From NCBI GenBank assembly GCA_964610745.1, contig CAZSYL010000016.1, positions 1-64,000 on the forward strand: a stretch of 64,000 nucleotides of DNA, given 5' to 3'. The notes beneath the pieces were generated by a model, which did not search any database, was not told where the DNA came from, and was given only the letters and a program-made list of their open reading frames with translations. Origin of the DNA: SHLQ01 sp964610745 (lineage in GTDB: Bacteria; Actinomycetota; Acidimicrobiia; Acidimicrobiales; SHLQ01). Each line of letters begins with the position of its first letter. The first letter of the stretch is position 1. Positions 44,802 through 52,336 of the stretch are shown in pieces. The position numbers and the translations under genes were made by a program.

Positions 44802-44830
44802 GGCCCCGACAGATCGGTTCTGTCGGGGCC
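44802..44830 (-). terminator. Hairpin after the ABC permease gene
   Basis: Perfect 12-bp stem GGCCCCGACAGA / TCTGTCGGGGCC with a 5-base loop, ten bases past the permease stop. No T tract, so termination efficiency is uncertain. Confidence 0.6.
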
Positions 44831-44839
44831 AAACCAGCT

Positions 44840-47356
44840 TCAGGTCGCAATCGCGTCCAGAACGTTGAGCTTGCCAGCTCGTCGTGCGGGCATGAAGCCT
44901 GCGACGAGCCCGATCAGGCCAGCGACGACGACCAAGCCGGCGAGAGACAACCATGGAATCGACAGGTTGTTGAGCACGAAGTCTGGTGTGGCGACCACGA
45001 CGAGCACAGCGAACAGCACACCGACGCCAGCGCCGAAGAGTGCACCGACCGATGAAACGATCGCAGCTTCCCAACGCACCATGATGTGCGTTTGGCGCCG
45101 TGTCATTCCGACCGCCCGCAGGAGGCCGAGTTCACGAGTCCGCTCAAAGACGCTCAACGCCATCGTGTTCACGATGCCTATGAAGGCAATCAGAATGGCC
45201 AGCCCGAGGAAACCGGTCAGGATCATTAACAGGAAATCGACCTGACCCGTGATGTCAGCCCGATACTGAGCAGCCGACTGAACGAGCACCTGAGGATACT
45301 CGGCGGCTACGGCATCGATAGCTGCATCGGCTTCGGTGAGCTCTTCAGCCGCTGCGTTGATCGCAACCCAGTCGAAGGTGTCCTGTTCGCCGATCGTGTT
45401 CCAACGAGCATCGGACACGAGTAGACCTTCGAAGATGTTGCTGTCCGCAAAGATGGCCTCGATCGTGAGGTCGGTGGTCGTACCATCGTCAAGCCCGACG
45501 GTGACCGCGTCCCCCAGCGCCAAATCGTTGTCTTCGGCAAAGCCTTCCCACACGGCGGTGGTGTCGTCGCTGATCGAGGCAAAGTCGCCTTCGATCAGGT
45601 CGAGATCGAGCACTGCAGTAAGTTCCTCGAAGTCGGTCGTGCCAATCTCGATATCTTCTAAGCCGTTGACATCGGTGCTCCAGTACTTGAAGCCGACAAC
45701 GGTGCCGAATTCTGGAGCTGCCTCCAGATCGGTCACGACGGACTCGGGTACCAACCCGTTGGTATTCGGGAACGCCGCATAGTCAGCCTGGACCGTCGTC
45801 TCAAGGAGAGCATTGAGATCGCTCTTCAACGTTTGGCCAATCACGAAGGCCATGGAGACGAGCGATAGGCCGATCATCAGGGCCGCTGCTGTCGTTGCGG
45901 TGCGCTTCGGGTTTCGAGCAGCATTTTCCTTGGCCAGGAATCCCGGCCGTTTGTAGACCGCAGCGAGCGGAGCACCAAGTCCACGGCTGATCGGCGCTGC
46001 GACCAACGAGCTGAGGAGCGTGATTCCGACAAGGAAGAGCGCTGCGCCAACTCCGAGTAAGCCAAGCAAGGTCGCGGTGCTCTCGATACCGCCGAACAGC
46101 GATACGCCGGTGAGAGCAGCGCCGATAAGGGCCAGTATTGCCCCGATGATCGTTGAACGACGGCCGCCGGCGTCAGTGCTGTCGGTACCGCTGATCGCGG
46201 TGACCGGGGACGTGCGGCCAGCTCGTCGAGCTGGGATCCACGCCGATATGAGTGTGACGACAACGCCCACCGTCATGCCGATCGCAATCGTGAGTGCCGA
46301 CAAAGGCTTGTCGAACGGTGGAAGTTCGGCGCCAATGCCGTTGAGTGCCGCTTCGAGCCCGTAAGCGAGGCCAAGACCGACCAGGATGCCGAGCGCCGAG
46401 GCGAGGGCACCCACGATCAGAGCTTCGCCTAGGACCGCCCGGCGGACCTGCTTGGGGGTTGCGCCGACAGCTCGGAGCAGACCGAGTTCGCGAACTCGTT
46501 GGCTCATCACGATGTTGAACGTGTTCGCAATGATGAAGATCGAAACGAAGAGCGCGATGATCGCAAACGAGCGGAGCACCCAGGCAAAGATGCTGATCGC
46601 CTGGTTGAATCCAGCGCTGGTCTCCGCGTTCAGGTCTGCGGTGTCGAGCACCTCGTAGCTCTCGTCGAAGAGCGCATCGACATCAGAACGGACGTCAGCG
46701 ACAGGTCGAGTGCCGTCGATTGCTATCGAGATGCTTGCGAAGTCGGTCTGATCGAACAGAACCCTTGCGGCTTCGGTCTCGAATGCAAGAAGGACAGCCC
46801 CATTTGTCTGGTTGTCCGCTCCGAATCGGAACGTACCGACCAACTCGGCCGACGTGAAGCCGTCGGCGGTGGGGACCACGAGGTCATAGGTCTCGCCGAT
46901 CACGAACCCTTCGCTCTCGGCCGTGCTGAGATCGACCACCCATTCCCCTGGACCTTCCGGCGCGCGACCTTCCTCGATCGCCGAGGGATTGAGCTGTTCG
47001 TCGACCGTCCAACTGAAGGCGAAAACCGGCGGACCCTCGGGTCGAACTAGGGTGCCATCGGCCCGGACGGGGAAGACAGTGTCTTCACCGTAGCCCCCTT
47101 CAGCGACGCGGATTCCGGGCACGGCAGCAATCCGCTCCTGCTCGGCGATCGTCAGCGGCTCGTCGAAGTCGACTCGATCGACCTGAAGGTCGGTGCCATC
47201 GACGATCTCGGCTGCAAGATCACCGAATGACTCCCGGAGGCCGTCACTGAGAATGTTTGCTGATGATACGAATCCAACTCCTAGCACGATGGCAAGGGCG
47301 GTGAGGGCTAAGCGAATCTTGTTCGCCGCAACATTCTTTCTCGTGATGTTCCACAT
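44840..47356 (-). CDS. ABC transporter permease, FtsX/MacB type, duplicated
   Basis: 838 residues. N-terminal membrane anchor (NKIRLALTALAIVLGVGFVS), large extracytoplasmic domain, then an FtsX domain of three spans including RVRELGLLRAVGATPKQVRR; a central hydrophobic pair; a second anchor (RTATTAAALMIGLSLVSMAF); a second extracytoplasmic domain; and a second FtsX domain with RTRELGLLRAVGMTRRQTHI. This is the usual actinobacterial ten-span lipoprotein/antimicrobial-type exporter permease. It starts four bases after the ATPase stop. Confidence 0.93.
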   Translation of the reverse strand: MWNITRKNVAANKIRLALTALAIVLGVGFVSSANILSDGLRESFGDLAAEIVDGTDLQVDRVDFDEPLTIAEQERIAAVPGIRVAEGGYGEDTVFPVRADGTLVRPEGPPVFAFSWTVDEQLNPSAIEEGRAPEGPGEWVVDLSTAESEGFVIGETYDLVVPTADGFTSAELVGTFRFGADNQTNGAVLLAFETEAARVLFDQTDFASISIAIDGTRPVADVRSDVDALFDESYEVLDTADLNAETSAGFNQAISIFAWVLRSFAIIALFVSIFIIANTFNIVMSQRVRELGLLRAVGATPKQVRRAVLGEALIVGALASALGILVGLGLAYGLEAALNGIGAELPPFDKPLSALTIAIGMTVGVVVTLISAWIPARRAGRTSPVTAISGTDSTDAGGRRSTIIGAILALIGAALTGVSLFGGIESTATLLGLLGVGAALFLVGITLLSSLVAAPISRGLGAPLAAVYKRPGFLAKENAARNPKRTATTAAALMIGLSLVSMAFVIGQTLKSDLNALLETTVQADYAAFPNTNGLVPESVVTDLEAAPEFGTVVGFKYWSTDVNGLEDIEIGTTDFEELTAVLDLDLIEGDFASISDDTTAVWEGFAEDNDLALGDAVTVGLDDGTTTDLTIEAIFADSNIFEGLLVSDARWNTIGEQDTFDWVAINAAAEELTEADAAIDAVAAEYPQVLVQSAAQYRADITGQVDFLLMILTGFLGLAILIAFIGIVNTMALSVFERTRELGLLRAVGMTRRQTHIMVRWEAAIVSSVGALFGAGVGVLFAVLVVVATPDFVLNNLSIPWLSLAGLVVVAGLIGLVAGFMPARRAGKLNVLDAIAT

Positions 47357-47360
47357 ACGC

Positions 47361-48149
47361 CTACGCCTTTCCGTCTTGACGAGAACCGGTCAATGCAGCC
47401 GAGCGAAGCGCGGCGAGGATCGCATCGGTGTCCGGGTCGCGGAGTTCGCTCCGGATCTGACCATCGGCGAGGAATAGCACTCGGTCTGCATAAGAGGCAG
47501 CGACAGGATCGTGGGTGACCATCACGATGGTCTGACGATATTGACGGACCGCGTTGCGCATGAATTCGAGGATCGCAGCGCCGGTCGCGCTATCGAGGTT
47601 GCCGGTCGGTTCGTCGGCGAACACCACCTCAGGTCGAGATGCCAGGGCTCGGGCAACAGCGACGCGTTGCTGTTGTCCGCCTGACAGCTCGGTGGGCTTG
47701 TGGCCGAGGCGATCAGCAAGTCCAACCGCTCGAACGACTTCGTCGATCCACTCGACATCGAGCTTTGTCTTCCCCAGGTCGAGCGGAAGCGTGATGTTCT
47801 CTTCTGCTGTCAGTGTCGGGATCAGGTTGAAGGCCTGAAAGACAAAACCGATTTTCGTGCGGCGCAGCAAGGTGAGGTCTTTCTCGGAGAGCGTCGAGAG
47901 ATCGACATTGCCGATCACGACCCTCCCCGACGTCAACCGGTCGAGCCCTGCGAGGCTGTGCATCAGTGTCGACTTACCCGAGCCCGACGGGCCCATGATG
48001 GCAGTGAACTCACCAGCGCCGAACGCCACGTCGACCGAATCGAGCGCAACGACCTGCGTATCTCCCTCGCCGTAGACCTTGCGAGCCTCTTGTGCGTATG
48101 CCGCAATCACCTGCGGCGTGGTTTGAGTCTGTGATTCGAGCATGGTCAT
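47361..48149 (-). CDS. ABC transporter ATPase, LolD/MacB type
   Basis: 262 residues from the ATG at 48149 (GGGAG seven bases upstream). Walker A GPSGSGKST, Q-loop VFQAFNLIPTL, signature LSGGQQQRVAVARAL, Walker B VVFADEPTGNLDS with a normal Glu, H-loop THD. Partner of the following FtsX-type permease. The operon is preceded by two tandem palindromes at 48227-48266. Exported substrate unknown. Confidence 0.94.
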   Translation of the reverse strand: MTMLESQTQTTPQVIAAYAQEARKVYGEGDTQVVALDSVDVAFGAGEFTAIMGPSGSGKSTLMHSLAGLDRLTSGRVVIGNVDLSTLSEKDLTLLRRTKIGFVFQAFNLIPTLTAEENITLPLDLGKTKLDVEWIDEVVRAVGLADRLGHKPTELSGGQQQRVAVARALASRPEVVFADEPTGNLDSATGAAILEFMRNAVRQYRQTIVMVTHDPVAASYADRVLFLADGQIRSELRDPDTDAILAALRSAALTGSRQDGKA

Positions 48150-48226
48150 GATGGGTCTCCCGCTGGTCATACGCCAACGAACGTGATGACGTACTTCCAT
48201 CTTCAAGACCCAATGAACTGCTGTCA

Positions 48227-48242
48227 TCAGGGGTTGCCCTGA
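48227..48242. promoter_or_regulatory. Palindromic operator 1 upstream of the ABC operon
   Basis: TCAGGG-gttg-CCCTGA. Forms a pair with the palindrome at 48251-48266, centres 24 bases apart. The regulator is not identifiable from the window. Confidence 0.65.
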
Positions 48243-48250
48243 ACTTCGTA

Positions 48251-48266
48251 TCAGGGTTTTCCCTGA
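48251..48266. promoter_or_regulatory. Palindromic operator 2 upstream of the ABC operon
   Basis: TCAGGG-tttt-CCCTGA, same 6-bp arms and 4-base centre as the first site. About 100 bases upstream of the ATPase start, a location typical for an activator such as a response regulator. Confidence 0.65.
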
Positions 48267-48302
48267 CGTGAGACCACCGTTCGAGGCAGTATCGGTCTCT
48301 TG

Positions 48303-49826
48303 CTACTCGTCGCGAAACGGGCGGAGCGGGCGAACGACGCCCCAGTCGACATCGGTTTCGGATCCGGTCAACCCAGGACCCCGAGGTGGACCCTGACGTA
48401 GACCTCGGTCCCGTTGTTCGCGCTGGCGCGATGTTGACGTTGCCTGGGCCGGCGGACGCGAGAAGCCGCTGTTCTGGCCACCGATCATGCCGGTGAGGTG
48501 CAATGCCTCGGTGAGTGTTTCGGCACGCAGACCCAGGATTCCGTCGGGAGTTGGGGGCGCACCCGCGGGAATAACCGCACGTGTAAACCCAACGCGCGCT
48601 GCCTCGATGAGACGACGCTCGGTGTGTGCGGACTGGCGCAGTTCGCCAGCCAGGCCAATCTCGCCACAGGCGACGAGGCTCGAGTCGAGGGGATTTCCGG
48701 TCACCGAGGAAGCGAGAGCCAACGCTATTCCGAGGTCTGCCGCGGGCTCGGCCACCTTCACCCCACCGATCGCGGAAGTAAATACGTCGGTCTTGGCAAA
48801 GCCGATGTTCGAGCGACGCTCAAGGACCGCAATGATGAGCGACAGCCGCCCGTTGTCGACACCTTGCGCTGAACGCCGTGGCGAAGCTAACGGCGATGGG
48901 GCGACGAGGGACTGTACTTCGACGAGCAGCGGTCGGTGACCGTCGAGGACGGGCACAACGACCGAACCAGCGACACCTTTGGCTCGATCGGCCAGGAAGA
49001 GCCGGCTTGGGTCGCTGACCGATTGGAGGCCTGTGCCCATCATTTCGAACACGCCGAGCTCGTCGGTAGCGCCAAAGCGATGCTTGATAGCGCGGAGCAG
49101 ACGAAGTGCGTGATGTCGATCGCCCTCGAAGCCGAGCACGGTGTCGACAACATGTTCGAGTGCACGAGGGCCCGCGAGACCGCCCTCTTTGGTCACGTGG
49201 CCAACGAGCACCGTGCTCATTCGTCGGCGCTTGGCTTCGGTGACCATGATGTGAGCGCAATGGCGTACCTGTCCGACCGAACCCGGAGCCGAGGTGAGAT
49301 CGGGATCGTGCACGGTCTGGATGGAGTCGATCACCACAAAATCAGGCGACAAGGCGTCGCAGTGCTGAAGGACCGCAGGCAGTGATGTCTCCGAAACCAA
49401 CCAGAGGTTGTCCACCACCGCATCGAGCCGTTCAGCACGGAGACGCACCTGCTCACTCGACTCTTCGGCAGAGACATACAGACACGTCTTGCCCGCTTGA
49501 GCAAGCGCAGCTGCGGCTTGTAACAACAAGGTCGACTTACCGATACCCGGCTCACCTCCCACCAACGTGACCGACCCCGTGACGATGCCGCCACCGAGCA
49601 CACGATCGAGTTCGGGTAGCCCGGTCGCTGTGGGCTGAAAGTCGACGGAAGTGATCTCGGTGATGGGCCGTGGCGCCTCGCCGATCATGACGGGTGCGCC
49701 AACAACGCGATCAGCCAGTTCTTCGTCGTGGCTGTTCCATTCGTTGCAGTCCGGGCATTGCCCAATCCACTTATGGGCTTTGTGCCCACAGTTTCGACAG
49801 AGGAATACGGTCTTGCTCTTTGCCAT
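48303..49826 (-). CDS. radA: DNA repair protein RadA
   Basis: RecA-like ATPase that drives branch migration in recombination. 507 residues. N-terminal Zn finger FLCRNCGHKAHKWIGQCPDC; Walker A GGEPGIGKSTLLLQ; RadA-specific motif reads KHRFG (in RAIKHRFGATDELGVFEM) instead of the usual KNRFG; C-terminal Lon-like domain FAKTDVFTSAIGGVKVAEPA with LVACGEIGLAGELRQ. The last 50 residues are a Gln/Arg/Gly-rich tail. It starts ten bases after the small SOS-boxed gene and is likely expressed with it. Confidence 0.95.
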   Translation of the reverse strand: MAKSKTVFLCRNCGHKAHKWIGQCPDCNEWNSHDEELADRVVGAPVMIGEAPRPITEITSVDFQPTATGLPELDRVLGGGIVTGSVTLVGGEPGIGKSTLLLQAAAALAQAGKTCLYVSAEESSEQVRLRAERLDAVVDNLWLVSETSLPAVLQHCDALSPDFVVIDSIQTVHDPDLTSAPGSVGQVRHCAHIMVTEAKRRRMSTVLVGHVTKEGGLAGPRALEHVVDTVLGFEGDRHHALRLLRAIKHRFGATDELGVFEMMGTGLQSVSDPSRLFLADRAKGVAGSVVVPVLDGHRPLLVEVQSLVAPSPLASPRRSAQGVDNGRLSLIIAVLERRSNIGFAKTDVFTSAIGGVKVAEPAADLGIALALASSVTGNPLDSSLVACGEIGLAGELRQSAHTERRLIEAARVGFTRAVIPAGAPPTPDGILGLRAETLTEALHLTGMIGGQNSGFSRPPAQATSTSRQREQRDRGLRQGPPRGPGLTGSETDVDWGVVRPLRPFRDE

Positions 49827-49835
49827 GAACAGAGA

Positions 49836-50102
49836 CTACGAAGCCAGTCTGACAACGTCGCGGGGAGCGACTGGTAGATGGATCGGCTCGGCAATGCTCT
49901 CTTCGACGATTCGAGGCTGAACTGGAGCGCCTGCTCCAGCAGCGAACAACTTGCGGTAACGAGCCGCGACGGCAGCGCGCTGTTGGGGAGTCTTCGCTGT
50001 GCGCAGCGCCCGGTGGTAGACGGACAAATGACGACGGCGACGATGCGCTGCAGTCGTTGGAGTAGGACGACTACTCGTCTGCGAGTTCAATTCGGAGTAC
50101 AC
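49836..50102 (-). CDS. Small basic protein of unknown function, SOS-boxed, upstream of radA
   Basis: 88 residues from the GTG at 50102, selected because GAGG lies eight bases upstream. No family recognised. The N-terminal 25 residues are polar (Ser/Thr/Pro), then a strongly basic helical stretch AAHRRRRHLSVYHRALRTAK with TPQQRAAVAARYRKLFAAGA, and a C-terminal part with Pro/Val/Arg. No signal peptide or membrane span. Two tandem LexA-type boxes lie 61-89 bases upstream, and radA starts ten bases downstream. A DNA-damage role, such as checkpoint or repair accessory, is inference from context only. Confidence 0.7.
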   Translation of the reverse strand: MYSELNSQTSSRPTPTTAAHRRRRHLSVYHRALRTAKTPQQRAAVAARYRKLFAAGAGAPVQPRIVEESIAEPIHLPVAPRDVVRLAS

Positions 50103-50162
50103 AGTGGAAACCTCTTCAAGTAGGCAATAGTTCGGGTCTCCGCCCGGGAACGAACACCTTAT

Positions 50163-50176
50163 CGAACGATTGTTCG
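50163..50176. promoter_or_regulatory. LexA (SOS) box 1
   Basis: CGAACGATTGTTCG, exact CGAAC-N4-GTTCG consensus. Controls the small gene plus radA by position. Confidence 0.85.
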
Positions 50177-50177
50177 C

Positions 50178-50191
50178 AGAACAACTGTTCG
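50178..50191. promoter_or_regulatory. LexA (SOS) box 2
   Basis: AGAACAACTGTTCG, GAAC-N4-GTTC core intact, one base after box 1. Centre spacing is 15 bases. Confidence 0.75.
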
Positions 50192-50274
50192 ACACAAGTG
50201 CTCACCGCACCCGCTGCCTACTTGTACGCCCCGACCGACGACCCGGTTCCACCAGCGACGGGCGACGTTGCGCT

Positions 50275-51087
50275 TCAGAAGTCGAAGTTCGCGGGGTCGG
50301 GCCCCAGCCGCCCAGGGCGCTCAATCGCATCGAGCCGAGCCATTGCAGGAGCGTCGAGCTCGAAGTCGAACAGCTGAGCGTTGCTCGCAATGCGCTCTGG
50401 AGTCACGCTCTTTGGAATGACGACGACATCGCGTTGCAACATCCAGCGCAAAGCAATTTGCGCTTCGGTTCGACCAAGCTCGCTAGCGAGCTCGACGAGT
50501 ACCGGCTCTTCGGCGAGACGCCCCCTCATCAGAGGGGACCAGGCCTCGACGGCGATTTGGTGCTCGTTCGACGCGGCGATGATGTCGAGCGGTTCGAACC
50601 ATGGGTGGTACTCGACCTGGTTGATGACGGGCACCACGCCACTAGCCGCGATGAGCTCCTGGAGGTGGTCGGGGGTGAAATTCGAGACACCGATACTCTT
50701 CGCGCGGCCATCCTCCCTCGCAGCGATCAGCTCGTCCCAGGCCTGCAAACGACCATCGACGGGCCAGTGCAACAGCATCAGATCGACCGAGTCGACTCCG
50801 AGCTTGCGAAGCGACTCGTCGACCGCGGCCGATGTTTCACCGCGACGGATGCGCTCATTCCACACCTTCGTCGTGATGAAGACTTCGTCGCGAGGCACAT
50901 CGCTGTCGGCGATTGCTCGCCCAACCCCCTCTTCGTTGTCATACATCGCAGCGGTATCGACGTGACGGTACCCCACTTCGAGAGCATGTCGGACCGCGTC
51001 GACCTCTGCCCCACCGGTCGCTTGAAACACCCCAAGCCCGAGTCGCGGAATGGTGTTGCCGTCGTTGAGAGTGAGCATCTCGTTCAT
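50275..51087 (-). CDS. Aldo/keto reductase
   Basis: NADPH-dependent carbonyl reductase, AKR5-like (2,5-diketo-gluconate reductase type). 270 residues from the ATG at 51087 (an ATG at 51078 is equally possible). Seen: LGLGVFQATGG, the catalytic Tyr in DTAAMYDNEEGVGRAI, Lys in VFITTKVWN, His in LMLLHWPVDG, NQVEYHPWFEP, and the cofactor loop VVIPKSVTPERIASNAQLFD. Physiological substrate unknown. Divergent from the ArsR gene, sharing the palindromic operator region. Confidence 0.92.
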   Translation of the reverse strand: MNEMLTLNDGNTIPRLGLGVFQATGGAEVDAVRHALEVGYRHVDTAAMYDNEEGVGRAIADSDVPRDEVFITTKVWNERIRRGETSAAVDESLRKLGVDSVDLMLLHWPVDGRLQAWDELIAAREDGRAKSIGVSNFTPDHLQELIAASGVVPVINQVEYHPWFEPLDIIAASNEHQIAVEAWSPLMRGRLAEEPVLVELASELGRTEAQIALRWMLQRDVVVIPKSVTPERIASNAQLFDFELDAPAMARLDAIERPGRLGPDPANFDF

Positions 51088-51154
51088 CTCGACACGATAT
51101 ACCGGCGATCCGTTCGGCCATGTGGGTTTGGCGCTCGAGTGAGACATAATTTCC

Positions 51155-51186
51155 GCGTGTATTTAACACGTAGGTTAAATACACGC
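51155..51186. promoter_or_regulatory. Long palindromic operator between AKR and ArsR genes
   Basis: GCGTGTATTTAAC-acgtag-GTTAAATACACGC, perfect 13-bp arms. TAAAGT directly after it (51187-51192) is a plausible -10 for a leaderless arsR-like transcript at 51200, so binding would block that promoter. Confidence 0.8.
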
Positions 51187-51199
51187 TAAAGTGAGACCC

Positions 51200-51610
51200 A
51201 TGACAGCCGTACTGGACTCCGACCTCCTCGACGAGGCCTTCCTCGACCAGGCGTTCGCTGCACTCGCGAACCCGACCCGCCGGGCGATCCTCACGCGACT
51301 GGCCGAGGGCGAGGCCAGCGTGAACGAGATCGCCGAGCCATTCGAGATGAGCCTCCCGGCAATCTCCCGACACGTCAAGGTCCTCGAAAGCGCTGGACTC
51401 ATCCGTCAGGGCCGACGCGCGCAGTATCGACCGTGCACCATCGATCCAGCGCCTCTTGAGACCATTGCCAACTGGGCCGAGCAGTACCGCGAACTATGGG
51501 AGGCGAGCTTTGATCGGATGGATGACTATCTGACCCAAATTCAAGGCGAGCAAAATCCAGTCCAGGACACCCCCTCTAGGCAAGACAGCTCTCAAAGAAA
51601 GGCTGAATAA
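51200..51610 (+). CDS. ArsR-family transcriptional regulator
   Basis: 136 residues from the ATG at 51200; a GTG at 51191 is also in frame but the probable -10 box overlaps it. Winged helix: FAALANPTRRAILTRLAEGE, SVNEIAEPFEMSLPAISRHV and KVLESAGLIRQGRRAQYRPC. No Cys metal site, and it is paired with an SRPBCC gene, so it belongs to the non-metal group that often regulates its AHSA1-like neighbour. Its likely binding site is the palindrome just upstream. Confidence 0.93.
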   Translation: MTAVLDSDLLDEAFLDQAFAALANPTRRAILTRLAEGEASVNEIAEPFEMSLPAISRHVKVLESAGLIRQGRRAQYRPCTIDPAPLETIANWAEQYRELWEASFDRMDDYLTQIQGEQNPVQDTPSRQDSSQRKAE

Positions 51611-52080
51611 TGAATCAACCAGCGTGGGTCGCAATCGAGCGCACCTTTCCTGCACCGATCGAGACCGTATGGTCGATGTGGGCTGATGCCGAGCACTTCG
51701 CCAAGTGGTACGGCCCCCCAGGGGCATCCATCCCAACCGCCGAAATGGACACCACAGTCGGCGGCAGACGCTTGATCTGCATGGAGATGACGACTCCCGA
51801 TGGTCAGATGCAGATGTGGTTTACCGGAGAATTCAAAGAGGTCTCCCCGGTCACCCGTCTCGTCTACACCGATCAGATGTGCGACTCCGATGGGAACCCG
51901 ACCCCGCCCGAAGCAATGGGCATGCCCGCCGGAACCGACATGACCACCACGGTCGAAGTCGATCTCGAAGAGGTTGACGGTGGAACAAAGATGACCATGA
52001 CCCACATCGGTGTTCCCGCCGACTCCCCTGGAGGCCAGGGTTGGGCCATGGCGATCGACAAGCTCGCGGAGCTGCTGTAA
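51610..52080 (+). CDS. SRPBCC (AHSA1-like) domain protein
   Basis: 156 residues, START/Bet v1-like fold with a hydrophobic ligand cavity. Seen: RTFPAPIETVWSMWADAEHF, AKWYGPPGASIPTAEMDTTV, GGRRLICMEMTTPDG, and the C-terminal helix GWAMAIDKLAELL. ATG overlaps the regulator stop (TAATG), so the pair is one operon, a common arrangement. Ligand unknown. Confidence 0.9.
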   Translation: MNQPAWVAIERTFPAPIETVWSMWADAEHFAKWYGPPGASIPTAEMDTTVGGRRLICMEMTTPDGQMQMWFTGEFKEVSPVTRLVYTDQMCDSDGNPTPPEAMGMPAGTDMTTTVEVDLEEVDGGTKMTMTHIGVPADSPGGQGWAMAIDKLAELL

Positions 52081-52106
52081 CACGTCGGGACTCCCGCCCG
52101 ACAACC

Positions 52107-52206
52107 NNNNNNNNNNNNNNNNNNNNNNNNNNNNNNNNNNNNNNNNNNNNNNNNNNNNNNNNNNNNNNNNNNNNNNNNNNNNNNNNNNNNNNNNNNNNNN
52201 NNNNNN
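52107..52206. other. Assembly gap (100 N) flanked by an identical 22-base repeat
   Basis: The 22 bases before the gap (52085-52106) and after it (52207-52228) are identical, starting TCGGGACTCCC. This looks like two contigs whose overlapping ends were not merged, so the gap may contain no missing sequence. Confidence 0.9.
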
Positions 52207-52252
52207 TCGGGACTCCCGCCCGACAACCACATAACAACTCACACACAACGCG

Positions 52253-52293
52253 ACAAGGCCGCCGCTCATTCGAGCGGCGGCCTTGTTCGTTTT
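52253..52293 (+). terminator. Terminator after the ArsR-SRPBCC operon
   Basis: Perfect 14-bp stem ACAAGGCCGCCGCT / AGCGGCGGCCTTGT with a 6-base loop, then TCGTTTT on the plus strand. May also end the giant gene coming from the other side. Confidence 0.85.
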
Positions 52294-52336
52294 AACCAGT
52301 CGTCGTGGTGACCAGTTGTGGAGTGATCAAGTCAGA

